From the NCBI RefSeq assembly GCF_024586455.1, contig NC_065921.1, positions 21,516,635 through 21,580,634 of the forward strand: 64,000 nt of DNA, in the 5' to 3' direction. The stretch comes from Bactrocera neohumeralis (taxonomy: Eukaryota > Arthropoda > Insecta > Diptera > Tephritidae). The notes beneath the pieces were generated by a model that made no database searches, had not been told where the DNA came from, and saw only the letters and a program-made list of their open reading frames with translations. This document shows positions 11,101 through 21,829 of this stretch, piece after piece (position 1 is the first letter of the stretch; every line of letters begins with the position of its first letter). The position numbers were made by a program, and so were the translations under genes.

Positions 11101-14100
11101 GAGAGTCGATTGGTGCCGTTCGCAGCAACTCGAACTGACTTATAAAACGTCGAGATCTTAAATTGAAAGCGAAGAAAATACAGTTTTTGCAAAAACTGGA
11201 GCCGCCCGACCTTTCCAAGCTACATCGCTTCGCTCTATGGGCTCTTGAAAAGTTCCAAGAAAATCCGATGTTTTCGAGCCAAATTTTGTTCAGCGTTGAG
11301 GCCCATTTTTGGCTCAATGGGTATGTAAACAAGCAAAATTTCCGCATTTGGGACGAAGAGCAACCTGAAGGGATTCAAGAGCTGTCATTTCCTTCAGTAA
11401 AAAAAAAACCTTTTGGTGTGGTTTGTGAGCCAGTGGAATCATCGGTCCATTTTTCTTCAAAAATGATGCCGGTGAGAACGTAACCGTCAATAGCGACCGT
11501 TATAACGCCACGATAACCGACTATTTGATGCCTGAAAATGAAGCTCGTGATCTTGGCGATATTTGGTTTCAAAATCGCATCAATCAATTGATTCTTTGAG
11601 AGAATACTTTGGTGAGCAGATAATTTCACGTTCTGGTCTATTTCCTGTGGGGATATGTAAAATTGAAAGTCTGTACGGACAATCCCGCTTCGATTCAGAT
11701 CTTGGAGCAAAACATCACGCGTGTCATGTGCCAGTTACCAGTCAAAATGCTCGAACGAGTCATCGAAAATTGGACTGAACGGATGGACTATCTCAGACGT
11801 AGTCGTTGCCAACATTCAAAAAACAAAAAAAAAAAAACAAATGCCAAAGAACGTTCTTTCGAATAATAATAAACATTCCCATTATATTTGAAGTTTTTTT
11901 TCTTTAAATACATATAAGGAACCTCAAAACGAATCACCCTTTACTCATGTAGTATGCCCTGGCAAACTCCACCAACAGACTAATTCAATGATTAACCAAA
12001 GCCAAGTGAAAGAGTTTAATGAGGCCCTCGAGCACTGTGACTATTAAACTGTACTTAAATATATATGAGTATGTACTATGTGTAAGCATATAAACATACA
12101 TATACATGCATCTCTGTGTCGGTATGTACATAGTATGTTAGCCAATATTATGAACCCCTCAGTCAACGATTGTGCTCTGAAATTTAAATGACTTTGTAAA
12201 AAGCATAATAAAAACCTGGCGAGTTGCTAAACGATGATGAATTCATAAAAATTGCGAATGTGTTAATGTTGCGACATGAAAAGTAAAAGCCGGCAGAATA
12301 ACGGTAACAGCGTTTAACCAAAGAAAAGCTGAAAAATTATGAAAATAAAAAAAGCATTAAAAATATATTATAGCGGCGCACTACTAACTATTAACCTCAG
12401 ACCAAAGACAATACACAACGGCGCAACAAGACAACAACAACAACTGTAACATTTGCAGCCACAAAAATGAAACGCGCGAATGAATAATGTATTACAAAAG
12501 CAAAGAAAATAACAAAAAGAATAAAGCTGAGAAGACAGAAACCGCAAGCGCTGTTACAAATCGAGCTGTTGTGGCAAAAATAAAATAAAAATTTAAAGAA
12601 AAAATCACACAAAATAAAATAGCGACTACTGCGAGGCACTAAACAAACAACAAACAAGTTGAAAAGCTGAGGAAGTCAACAATTGCAGCAAGTTACCTGT
12701 ATATACATATGTACATATACATATATCTTGTAGCATATACATATATGTATTTATGTACTTATGTGTTTAAGTGAGTCAAACCAAATTACAAGAAGTTTAT
12801 TAGCTTACTACGTAAGTCAGTGCGAGCGGCTACTTAGAAGCAAACAGATCTACTGACTTTGTAAGTATATGCATGTGAGTAAAGGTTCTTTTCAATATTC
12901 CGAGGTCTCAATTTAGCTGACGCCGAAGAGGCGTGTCTAATATTATAGCATTTTATACAATTTTGGCGTATTTATAAAACCTGCTAACAATACTTATAAT
13001 ATTTGTATGTATCATTAGGTAAGTCAGTGTTGGAGTTTTAATATTGTCCATAGCAAAGTGTGTGAACTGATGTAGAAAGTCTTGTTCTGCAATAAGTAGG
13101 TTGCCAGGTAATTTGCAACAAACAAGCGTCCGGTGATTTGTGGCTTCGCGCCACATATTTTCATAATTTTGCGAAAACGTGTAAGTTTTGGAGCATATTG
13201 TACATGCATACACATGTATACTTAAGTTATATGTATGTGCATACATATGTACATGTATGTATTTATGTATGCAAAGAAAGTTTAAGTTCAAGAAAATTTA
13301 ATTAGCATTATTTTCGGCTGTCGGCGCGTTGGAAATTCTGGCGGGTACCCAGTTAAAATTATATAAAAAAAATGTCTAACAATAGTCTACATTTAACGGA
13401 CAACATTTAGCTTTGCAGTTTACTTTCAACATCAGAAAATACTATCATAATAACTGACAAGGCATGAAAGAGGAACTCGGACAAATATCTCGTATAAGTT
13501 GCCATCAGGTTTCTTTGACCTTAAAAATGATTGCTTCTTAGAGCTGTAACCTTATTTCCTGTTATGGTCGAAACTAGCGTTAGGAGTAAATTTCAAAGTA
13601 TAGTGGCCCTATGTGGCCCTACAGGGGCTCCTGTTACTCTAACTGTCCTGAATTACTTTTATAAAGTCTTGACTAAGAAATAGATCCGAAGAAAGTTTCC
13701 ATTACAATTCAAACCAACAAGTTTTCTTGGATCTTGGAAAAGTGAGAAAACTCTATGAGTGTAATAGCCAGGAACCGTCATTTTAAGATCCCAAAACCTC
13801 TATTAGCGAGAAACAGAAACATCTGTAAGAGAGTGTCGTTTTTTCCTCATAGACCTTCGTGAGACTGCTACTTACCTATACGAGTACCTCTATAAGCGAT
13901 AGTCGAGCTTTATTCGTTTATGTATATTATTTGGGAGCAACAATAGCTACAATAAAAATACATATATACATAACACATATACACACTTTTAAAAATATAT
14001 ACATATGTACATAATATGTGATGTGCATATTTTGCACATAATTTTATCATATTAAATATTTACTACATTCGTACTTGTTGTGATTTTTTATTGCTGCGTA

Positions 14101-17100
14101 CCTCTACAAGAGAGAAACGCTACCCATGTACCCATTAGCGAAAAACTCGGGTTAGTGAGAAACCTCTATAAGCGAGAATGAGATTGTGCTCGCTTGAACT
14201 CTTATCCAGGTTTGACTGTATATATGAAAGAAAGTCGTGTTAGTAACTTTATTATTATAACTCAAGAACGGCTGCACCGCTTTGGCTGAATATTAGTGGG
14301 GAGGTAGCTTAGTCAGCTATTTTTTATATACAACTCAAAATGGCAAGGACGCCAACGCATTCATAACAAATCAAAGGTGACATCTAACATAAAAAATATC
14401 GGAACAACTGCAGTGTTGATAAAAAGATCTATTATAATTTGAGATATACAGAATTATTTTCGAAGCATTGGACAGAGCAGTGCAATATTTAAACGGAAAC
14501 GATGAAATATATGCCTACAATTTCAAACTGATCCTTCCTTAAAAATAATACAATTGCTAAACATCGGAAATGGTAGAATAGAACTGTAACCAGATACGCA
14601 GTGCAATGAATCATAACTGGCTTAGTAATCAGTCGATGAATATTATACCACGTGAATCTCAAAAGACTGATGCCATAACCTTGCCAGCCGACTTTTTCGT
14701 CTTTCCACACTTGAGAACCGGTTCATTATGAGCAGTCCACTAGGCTGACTGTCAATTGAACTCCAGCAAAAAATCGTTTTATTACGTTTAAAGATCACTC
14801 AAACACTCTTCAGAATCAGCAATTCGTTGTTTTTGTGGATTATGAATTTGAACGGCAATCACTTTGCACAGAGCTTTCGCCTCTTTAGAGTGTCCACTGC
14901 CTTCAATGTCCTCGGTGCTCTTTTCGCCTCTTTCCAACTTATCAAATCTATTTTCAACGGTTAATTTCTCTGGCGCAGAGCCCAAATTCAACAGTATTTT
15001 TCATTAACATACGATTTTCCTTTTGAACGAACACAAGTTGTTTCACCCAAAAGGCTATATCTCAATAACTAACAGTTTCTTAGTTGCTAAATTTATATAT
15101 GTACGTATCTTTCAAAGGTGGGTGACTAGAAATCATATAGATGATATTAGTAGTACCATCTATGTATTAGCTACAGTAAAGTGTGGACGGGTCCTCTAGC
15201 AGCTCAATAAGTTTTAAAATTTTGGTAATGAAAACGGAAATAGTGTGGACCATATATCTCTCTCTCTCTCTATTCATAATTAAATTAACAGAGGTTGTGA
15301 GATTGGAAAACTTTTTTGAGAAATTAATACATTTACAACGTGTAATAAAGTTATTATACTTACTTTACTCTTATTTGATATTTGAAGTTATCTTATGTCA
15401 TTGTTTGCTGTAGAACACAACTGAATTATCTCGCCACTATGATGATCTTGCCTTGACAAGTTTTTTAAAGATAACCATTAAAACTTGAACCTTGAAAATC
15501 ATACACACTTATAGTGTGGAAAACAATGTCCCGCATAGTTTGTTATGAGTGTAAGATTTGGGAGGAACCATGAGTGAGAGTTGGCGTTTATTTTTTGAAA
15601 GTTAGTTCGTTTTTATACACTGAACAAGGGGTATTAAGTTTGCCATAACCATACAAATTAAACAATCAAAATCATGTCCTTGTGGGAAAACTTTTTTTAT
15701 TTCAAAAGATATCTTCACAAAATTTGGAATGGATGATTGCTAAAGGCAACGTTACAATCTCCGTATATATCGGGTGATTTTTTAAGAGCTTGATAACTTT
15801 TTTTTAAAAAAAAACGCATAAAATTTGCAAAATCTCATCGGTTCTTTATTTGAAACGTTAGATTGGTTCATGACATTTACTTTTTGAAGATAATTTCATT
15901 TAAATGTTGACTCATGTGGTTTCAACAAGATGGCGCTACATGCCACACAGCTCGCGATTCTATGGCCATTTTGAGGGAAAACTTCGGAGAACAATTCATC
16001 TCAAGAAATGGACCCGTAAGTTGGCCACCAAGATCATGCGATTTAACGCCTTTAGACTATTTTTTGTGGGGCTACGTCAAGTCTAAAGTCTACAGAAATA
16101 AGCCAGCAACTATTCCAGCTTTGACTATTCCGGCCGAAATGCTCGAAAAAGTTGCCCAAAATTGGACTTTCCGAATGGACCACCTAAGACGCAGCCGCGG
16201 TCAACATTTAAATGAAATTATCTTCAAAAAGTAAATGTCATGAACCAATCTAACGTTTCAAATAAAGAACCGATGAGATTTTGCAAATTTTATGCGTTTT
16301 TTTTAAAAAAGTTATCAAGCTCTTAAAAATCACCCGATATAACTCACATACAAACTACGCTATCAAAATCAAGTTCTTTTATGTAACTTTTGTATTTGTT
16401 GAGTATTATAGCTTCGGTGCAACTGAGGTCAACGTTTTTTTCCAAAAAAAAAAATCACACTTTATATATACGATGTACGGAAAATCCTGAAGATGAAGAG
16501 CGTTTTTGAATTCAGTAAAATTTACTCACTAATGTTGTTTGAATGCCAAAGGCATTATTAGTTCAGATTTTTTTCTGATTGAAAATGGGGTCTGATCGAA
16601 AATGAGCTTCTCAGATAAATGATTGGCAAATTTTGGTGCCTTACGTCAATTATTTCCCTAAATGATAAATGCTTTCAGCAAGTGCGTAAAATTTTCAAAA
16701 AAGCGGTTTGATTCGAATCTGTTAGATTACACTCTACATATTGGTTGCTCTATGAGGTGTGGTATAGTGACAGTGTTCTATGCTAATAAACCTGTTATGA
16801 CTTACCAGCTACCTGGTTACGAAACCGCAGAAGTCATGGCAAAACGGTAGATCGGAAATACTAAAAACTTCTATTGGCATCGATAGAAGAGACTATAAGA
16901 ATATGATAAGAATACTAACTGGTGTGTAGACACACGCCCGCAGAATGGGGCTGACAGATCGAGAAGACTGCAGGAAATGTCTAGAGCAAGGCACCAGGGA
17001 AACAATGGAGTATCTCTTGCACACTTGTCCCGTATTGGTAAGACTACGCTGTAAGCATCTGGGGTCCCCACGGCATGATACACTGGACGTGGTATCGATA

Positions 17101-18415
17101 GTGAGGCCAAATAGTCTGATAAAATTCGCGTCAAGTGCAGGCATCCTAAAAGATGACTACTCCTCTTGCACCTCGCAACAGAATTCCATCTGATATCGCA
17201 AAGGACCACTACTGGTCTATGCGTGGCTCATTGGCCAACCAGATTAACATAACCTAACTTACCAGTTGGCGAAATGGCAGCAGTGAGATCTTTTTTCATT
17301 CGGAATAACCTCTATAAAATAATAGAGACATGTAAAAAAGGCTTATTATACTATATAGAGCTCTTTTGGTGTGAAGATGTTTCCAATATTTAATAATCAT
17401 TATTATGGAGTTATGCTATTTTTACTTTTGTAAGTATAAGTCAATTTAGCAATAAAATACGATAGTAGTTAAGGGAAGCATTTCCTAATGTGAGAAAATT
17501 TTACAGATAATACATAAGTATATAGATATGGGATATACACAATGATAGGATCGTTTGGATTTATTGTTATAGAGAAGGAAGGAGCTGATTTCATTTGTAA
17601 ATTGTGAAATTAATTAAAGTATGCATTATAGTTGAGATAATAGAAGTTATAAAAATTGTTATCTAAATTATATTGCATATAATTATAAACCTTCTGAAAA
17701 TAACTCTGCCACGAAGACACAAAATTTCAACAAACTTGTGCTAATGAGTGTGCTTGTTGTTCAACTTTTGTACTCTGCTCTATATATTTTTATATTCTTC
17801 GAATATAGAATTTGAATTGTATGCTTTTCTTTCTAGGTTGGGGGTGTTTTTTCCTAACGAATGTTTTAGTTGTTCCCAAAGTTTCCGTTAGTTTAACTTT
17901 TGCTTATTCCGCTGTCATTTTTTACATTTTCTTATGCAAAGCCAATGAATCGTTTCAACTACCTCAATATTAACGATAAGTGTGGCTTTAAACTCATTCA
18001 AACGGAACAAGAAGCGTCAGCAAAGTATGACTTCCGGTGTAATACTCTGAAAAAAAATCTTAAAAACTGGCACGCTCAAGAAAATTGTTCTGCACACACA
18101 CAGACACAAAGCAATGTAAGCATTTTCCACGTAAGTCATAGAAATTGGGGCCGGCACTTAGTGGAGTAGAACTCGCACATATGTGCGAAAACGTTATAAC
18201 ACTTGGCAATGAATTTACTATTAGTATTGTCATTGTAGTATATCTCTCGGAATGTTTGTAAATATTTACATACAGTTAAGCTTGTCGCACAACACCGCTA
18301 TAATGCATGAGTGATAGATATGGGGGAAATATTCAGCGGAATTAGTCAAGCATAACGACTTACCTCGTAGAAATTGCTCGATATCATTAGCGGCCGGTTG
18401 CTCTTTCCGAGCCAT
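5185..18415 (-). CDS. PH-domain adaptor-like protein, three exons, 724 residues
   Basis: Exons are 18415-18364, 7442-7041 and 6905-5185, all with GT-AG introns (10.9 kb and 135 bp) and both junctions in phase 1. The 52 + 402 + 1721 bases give 724 codons plus stop. The protein begins MARKEQPAANDIEQFL. An acidic stretch (DEDVDVDEEDSDANEDD) precedes a PH-like domain that starts near LSIQHATKFGQL and ends with the Trp-containing helix AKEWIIAVEAA. Potential SH2-ligand tyrosines flank it: YENT, YLDM, YMDLP, YEEP, YDIP. The C-terminal half is low complexity, with Asn, Ser and Gly runs. No SH3 or catalytic domain is visible. PH plus acidic and tyrosine motifs recalls SKAP/AFAP-type adaptors acting at the membrane downstream of Src-family kinases; that role is inference. 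Confidence 0.85.
7041..7442 (-). CDS. Second coding exon of the PH-domain gene
   Basis: Acceptor ...TTTCAG at the 7443 side and donor GTAAGT on the 7040 side. The 134 codons carry DYENTS (a Grb2-type YxN motif), a Leu-rich helix (ATLKLLIRCEMLLANYAL), a hydrophilic Asn/Thr-rich region and YLDM (a PI3-kinase-type YxxM motif) just before a Gly run. The short intron to exon 3 is 135 bp. Confidence 0.8.
7590..7865 (+). mobile_element. Mariner DD34D fragment inside intron 1 of the PH-domain gene
   Basis: Plus-strand reading gives GVVYHELLSGETVHTNRYRQ, then NLNHALIEKRPKW, then VIWLHANSPAHKAKSVKDT. This is the middle of a mariner transposase. The second catalytic Asp, normally in HDNAPSH, is Ala here (HANSPAH). 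One stop interrupts the frame. Both ends are missing. Confidence 0.8.
7870..8660 (+). repeat. Repeat B, 5'-truncated copy
   Basis: This non-coding interspersed repeat shares blocks with 30040-31215: 'tgtaccgaa', 'atatcggtcaat', and the 3' terminal signature GAGTATAAAATGTTCGGTTA followed by 'cccgaacttagcc'. It starts abruptly right after the mariner fragment. Transcript-like orientation is plus, opposite to the host gene. Family name unknown. Confidence 0.7.
8855..9070 (+). pseudogene. RTE-like non-LTR retrotransposon, C-terminal fragment
   Basis: One plus-strand frame reads LGQILRMNENSPALKVFDT, IPIRGSRV, GRPPLRSKDQVEKDLATLG and ISDWRQK. The same C-terminal signature (VF.A.P, GRPPLRWK.QVE, LATLGI..W) appears in the fragments at 35.7 kb (+) and 37.2 kb (-), so all three come from one family. 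Only about 70 codons survive. Confidence 0.75.
9071..9690. other. Intronic DNA without recognised feature
   Basis: AT-rich sequence with poly-T tracts. The interval 9480-9690 may be the decayed 5' part of the element fragment that follows, but no clear motif could be read in it. Confidence 0.4.
9691..9850 (+). pseudogene. Fragment of the 'EQGERFxQD' arthropod repeat-protein family
   Basis: Plus-strand reading gives FRNKLDEFSNYLGYYGEQQ, then GERFNQDLNVMEERYQC, a stop, and LDRHLTADYFLKR. The block GEQQGERFNQD matches a motif I know from an uncharacterised protein family heavily amplified in arthropod genomes and usually associated with mobile elements. It has no assigned biochemical function. 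One in-frame stop and missing ends mark it as a relic. Confidence 0.5.
9851..10905. other. Intronic DNA without recognised feature
   Basis: AT-rich, with GTGTG/TATG microsatellite near 10710. The ORF at 10311-10535 (-) carries no recognisable motif and is not called. Confidence 0.4.
10906..11941 (+). mobile_element. DD41D (rosa-type) Tc1/mariner transposon, inactive
   Basis: The ends read ACGGGTGATCC on the left and, inverted, AAGGGTGATTC on the right, with TA on both sides, giving a 1,036-bp element. Plus-strand transposase pieces are: KLEPPDLSKLHRFALWALEK, then SSQILFSVEAHFWLNGYVNK, ENVTVN, YFLWGYVKLKVCTD, and a tail with LERVIENWTERMDYLRRSR. The first catalytic Asp (SDEAHFW) is Val (SVEAHFW). 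The QDGATCHT block with the second Asp and the DLTPLD block with the third are deleted, so all three acidic residues are gone. It shares termini and non-coding ends with the copy at 38953-39720. Confidence 0.9.
11942..14589. other. Intronic DNA with microsatellites and a recurrent CCTCTAT..AGCGA motif
   Basis: Mostly AT-rich. TACATA microsatellite occurs at about 12060-12130, 12700-12760, 13200-13270 and 13960-14020. Between 13790 and 14190 the motif CCTCTA(T/C).AG(C/A)GA recurs about five times, which resembles terminal-repeat sequence of pogo-type elements but no complete element could be delimited. No gene is visible. Confidence 0.4.
14590..15060 (-). mobile_element. Mariner DD34D fragment
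   Basis: Minus-strand reading gives ENRFDKLERGEKSTEDIEGS near 14900, then ADSEECLSDL, then GKTKKSAGKVMAS near 14680. These are the DNA-binding and central parts of the mariner transposase type seen at 60676-61721. Frameshifts and a missing middle show decay. Neither end could be defined. Confidence 0.7.
15612..16450 (+). repeat. Repeat A copy split by a nested DD41D element
   Basis: The left part begins with the repeat A 5' signature ('tatacactgaacaagggg...attaagtttg') and one internal unit. It is interrupted at 15770 and resumes at 16338 with 'catacaaact', 'atcaaaatcaagttctt' and the 3' signature 'gtattatagcttcggtgcaa'. The insertion therefore post-dates the repeat. The TA at 15768-15769 and 16338-16339 is the duplicated target. 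Confidence 0.75.
15770..16337 (+). mobile_element. DD41D element derivative with about 140-bp inverted arms (fold-back structure)
   Basis: A 568-bp element flanked by TA, with ends TCGGGTGA and TCACCCGA. The left arm (15770 to about 15912) is a nearly perfect inverted copy of the right arm (about 16203-16337). The right arm includes the last codons of the transposase, so the left arm carries the antisense of that coding end. Between the arms an open frame from 15914 (106 codons) encodes the C-terminal third of the transposase: QQDGATCHTARDS, then FGEQFISRNGPVSWPPRSC, DLTPLDYFLWGYVKSKVY, and a tail with MDHLRRSRGQHL. The second and third catalytic Asp are present with 41 residues between them; the first Asp and DNA-binding domain are absent, so it is non-autonomous. 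Confidence 0.92.
16451..16859. other. Intronic DNA without recognised feature
   Basis: AT-rich sequence. It may include the flank of repeat A, but no coding motif is visible. Confidence 0.35.
16860..17262 (+). pseudogene. Non-LTR retrotransposon 3' end (C-terminal zinc-knuckle region)
   Basis: Plus-strand reading gives RMGLTDREDCRKCLEQGTRE, TMEYLLHTCPVLVRLRCKHL, then PNSLIKFASSAGIL and a stop near 17192. The CxxC...H(4)C pattern after a GL-D/E segment is the typical C-terminal finger of jockey/R1-type polyproteins. The tail AACATAACCTAACTTACC is also typical of such 3' ends. The copy is severely 5' truncated, as expected from target-primed reverse transcription. Confidence 0.7.
17263..18363. 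other. Intron 1 interior next to exon 1
   Basis: AT-rich DNA with no recognised element. The plus-strand ORF at 17900-18169 lacks any motif or start context and is not accepted. Confidence 0.4.
18364..18415 (-). CDS. First coding exon of the PH-domain gene
   Basis: Minus-strand ATG at 18415 opens MARKEQPAANDIEQFLR plus one base, then a GTAAG donor. The phase (1) matches the acceptor at 7443, where joining restores an Asp codon and an uninterrupted frame into VREHFRASLE. The AT-rich DNA at 18416-18560 probably holds the 5' UTR; no clear TATA box was recognised. The exon is too short for ORF finders, and its support is the start codon, donor and phase match. Confidence 0.65.
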
Positions 18416-19590
18416 TTTCGGGTGTGTGCGCGCTCGCCTGCTATGCCTGCTACGCCTGTATTTGTGCTGATTCGGTTTTAGTATATTTTTAGTACACTTT
18501 TCACTTTATGCACGTAGTAATAAAGCCATAGATCGCCGCTGCTTTGTGGGAGGTGAGGAGTGTGAGTGTTTAAATCACTCTTATTTTTTTTCTCGTCTTA
18601 TTTTTTATTTGTGTTTTTCTTTAATATTAATTATTGCTTGTGTTGTTTATTGATATTTTATTTGGCTATGCAACACACTTTTACATAATTTTTTGTGCGT
18701 TTGTTGTTTAAAAAAAATTTTTTTTTATATGTTTTTGAAAACGCTTTTGGTGCCGTTAATGAAATGTATTAGCGTTTTAGTGTTAAAAGTATATCAACGA
18801 TCAGCGGTGACTGTGATCACGATTCGCACAGCTGGAGCGACGCTAGATTTTTTATTTATTATTTTATATATAATTTTCGTATTTATTTATTTTTTGTTTA
18901 TGGTTTTGATTGTTCTATTGTTTTGCACACTTTTTAGCGTTTATCTCACTTTATTTATATTTCTTATTTATTTTATTTTTTTTATACATTTTTTTAAGCG
19001 GTTCACACCATTTGCAGCTGCGCATCTGATTTGGCTTGCTTTTCGAGGAACTGGATAGCTGTGCGAAAATATAATTTTGTTCTATTTAGATACAAAATTC
19101 AACGAAAATATATTTGTTTGTTATAATAAATATACAAAATTCAACGAAAATATATTTTTGCACAATTCTAAATTTAAAAGCTGTTTTTCCGAAAATAATC
19201 CATAACTATTGCTTTCAAGTTTGTTTTTTTTTTAATTATTTTAATTTTTATTACTATTTTTAGTTTTTTTTTTAACAATAGATAATAATTTTTTCCAATA
19301 ATTGTTTATTTTTTTTAGTACCAAACTTTTTTTTTTATTATTTTAATTTTTATTATTAATTTTAATTTTTTTAATCAAAATAGTTTTGTTTAATACTTAA
19401 TCCTTTTTTAATAATAATTTTTTTCAATAATATACATAAACATATATTTTTTAATATTAAACTTTTTTTATTATTTAAATTTTTATTAATTTAATTTTAT
19501 AATTATTTTTAATTTTTTAATAAGATTTTTTTTTAATAATATTTGTTTTAATAATTATTTATTTTTAGTATCAAACTTTTTCTTTTAATC
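18416..19590. repeat. 5' flank of the PH-domain gene and AT-rich degenerate tandem repeats
   Basis: Next to the first exon lies its presumed 5' UTR and promoter. Beyond it, a 26-bp direct repeat beginning ATACAAAATTCAACG occurs at 19090 and 19132 (period 42). From about 19190 to 19590 runs a very AT-rich tract in which 'tttttattattttaattttta' -like and 'agta(c/t)caaactttt' blocks recur as a degenerate tandem array. ORFs here are artefacts of T-rich composition. Confidence 0.5.
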
Positions 19591-20750
19591 CATTTGCCGT
19601 TTAGTAGCGTATTCTGATAACAACATATGTTCGCGTGTGATACCCCGTCGTGTGTGCGAGCGCTGATCGCGTTTGCTATTGCTGAAACTCTCGCATGCAA
19701 CTGCTGCTGCTGCTGCTGCTTCACGCTGCTGAAACAAAGTCAGCTTAGTCAGCGAGCAATCGATCTGTCGGTCACATGCCGTTCTCCAGTCCACACGCCA
19801 CAACAACAACACAATAAACACACCCATACACATATGTACATACATACACTACATACATATACATACATACATATATATCTAGCTTTGTATGTGTGTATAT
19901 ATGTGTACATGCCTGCATGTATGTGTATGTTTGGCTACCCGCATGCATATTGGAATTCTATTAGTAGACAGACAGCAGTGCATTTCCATTCGGCGTACTA
20001 TTTATGCCTCCCACAGCGTCACCACCCCATTGCTGTTGGCGATGCTGCGGCTGGAACTATCACTGCTATCGTTACAATTGCCGGTGGCCTGTTGCCAGAG
20101 TTCAATTGGTGTGTTTTACTTCTGCTCTGTTGTTTTTTGTAATTTTGTTGTTGTTGTTAATTTCACTGCACTGTGCACAACGGCAAAATGTTGCTAATGC
20201 TATTTATTGTATGTTTAGTATCTACTATATGTACATATGTATGTGTGTGCTATCTTTATGTTGCTGCGGTTATTTTTATTATGCTCATTGCTACCGTTGT
20301 TGTTGTTGTTGCTGTTGTTGTTGGCGCAATTGTGGTCTTCACCATCGTGGTGTTACTTGTGGTCTACGAACTCTTTCAACAAACAGTTTTTCATTCGGCT
20401 CGTACATTCTATGCCCCTCGTGCTTGATTTTATATATGATCATTTGGTCTGTCTATCTGTATGTACATATGTATGTATGTATGTATGTGCAATATGTTTG
20501 TTCGTCAGTCAGTTGTCTGCCTTGTTGTATGGTTATTTGTCTGCCCGCTTATTTAAAAGTTTTATGTTTGTTTGTTTTATGTTGGTTTTACGAGCGTTTA
20601 CTGCCTCACTCCATTCGCGGTTCATTGAAATTGTGTCGTCGCGATGACGTTATTTGTGAAATACTCGTAAGAACTTCAAGCTCTGGAAAGTCTTAGCAGA
20701 TTTCATTGTTGCAGATAGATGATAATTGTTGTTTGTAATTTTGTTTTATT
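19591..20750. repeat. Microsatellite-rich intergenic DNA
   Basis: Contains (CTG)n at about 19700, (CAACAA) near 19800, long (ACATAC)n at about 19820-19900, (GTT)n at about 20140 and 20290-20330, and (ATGT)n at about 20460-20490. The several overlapping plus-strand ORFs of up to 230 codons are translations of these simple repeats (Cys/Val/Leu-rich) and do not resemble proteins. Confidence 0.6.
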
Positions 20751-21550
20751 TAACTTTCTACGCAAAGCGGAGTTTTTTTTTTGAAGAATGTCTTATATAA
20801 CGAGCTGCTTGAGGCATTCTTTGAAAATTTAATTTTTGTTTTGAACCAAGCTTTAACGAATTCTGAGAATAGAATGAATACAATACCAGCTTCTGGTATT
20901 TCGCAATATTGCTTTTGCAGAATCCCGCCTACCGCGTATACATACGAGGCAAGTGTGGTGATTTTCGAAATTTCGTAGGCTTTCACTAGGGACTTTATTT
21001 TTTTACATTGTACAAGTATAATATACCAAGCAAGCTGAAAAGTACGAGCCGAGCCTTTGAGAGGGCGTCGTAATAATTAAGACCATATGTTTTGCAGTTG
21101 GATCTAACCTTCAAGAGTCAAGGTATAAATTTCAAAGCTCGCGGACAAAAAGCAAAACATTTCATTTTATTGATTCGCAGCGTGTCTACTGAAATGTTTC
21201 AAGCTCAGTCTGGAAAAAACTGGGCAGCTGAGCAGAAAGTATCTAGATGATTTCACGCTGTTGATTTCGGTATTTGCTTTGGAAGTATGCATGCGACAAG
21301 ACATGCAGCTTAACCGCATAGTAGTCTATTGGACAATGATAAAACCTTTCTAAGAGCAAGTAGTCCAGACGGCTTCTAGCGTTTCACTCTAAGACAGACG
21401 GATCTTGCCGTCGCACAAGTTTTGGTTGTTACGCAGCGATTGCCAAGCTCATTGGAAGTCTATAGGCCGAAGATAGCGGAGTATCAACTCATTCCCAATT
21501 TGATAAAATTTGGGCAAAGGTGCCCACTATGCCAAGTTAATCGCCTTCGC
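20751..21550. repeat. Low-copy repeat C, copy 1
   Basis: Shares two blocks with 23260-24200: 'atcccgcctacc...ata', 'tttcgaaatttcgtagg', 'ctgaaaagtacg', and further on 'gaaatgtttcaa(c/g)ctcagtc...gctgggca', then 'attccactctaag'-like. The blocks keep their order but are separated by indels. The nature of the element is unknown; a retrotransposon origin is likely but no protein motif is clear. Confidence 0.5.
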
Positions 21551-21829
21551 TATGACGGACAACAAAGTACATTGATGCTAACAATAAATAGATAAAACAC
21601 TCTTTGACTTATCTTGAACACCGCCCGCAAACTAAATCCAGTATCGTCGCACTGTTATCGAAGTTAATGCATACCTCTCTGAAAGAAACTGCATTTCAGA
21701 GAAGTACATCTACTTCTACTTTGCGGACGGTCAACTTCACTTGAAAGTAACTGTAGAGGTCTGGTAGGCTGAAACTCGAGTTGATGGAGAGCTACGACGG
21801 AAGATTTCTACCTACTTTTACTTCTGGTA

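Noticed and set aside
18693..19058. 121-codon Phe-rich plus ORF resembling a membrane protein
   Set aside because: T-rich composition gives Phe/Ile/Leu runs in any frame; no start context or motif.
19627..20696. Overlapping plus-strand ORFs of 136-230 codons
   Set aside because: Translations of CTG, GTT and ATGT microsatellites; amino-acid composition is extreme and frames overlap.
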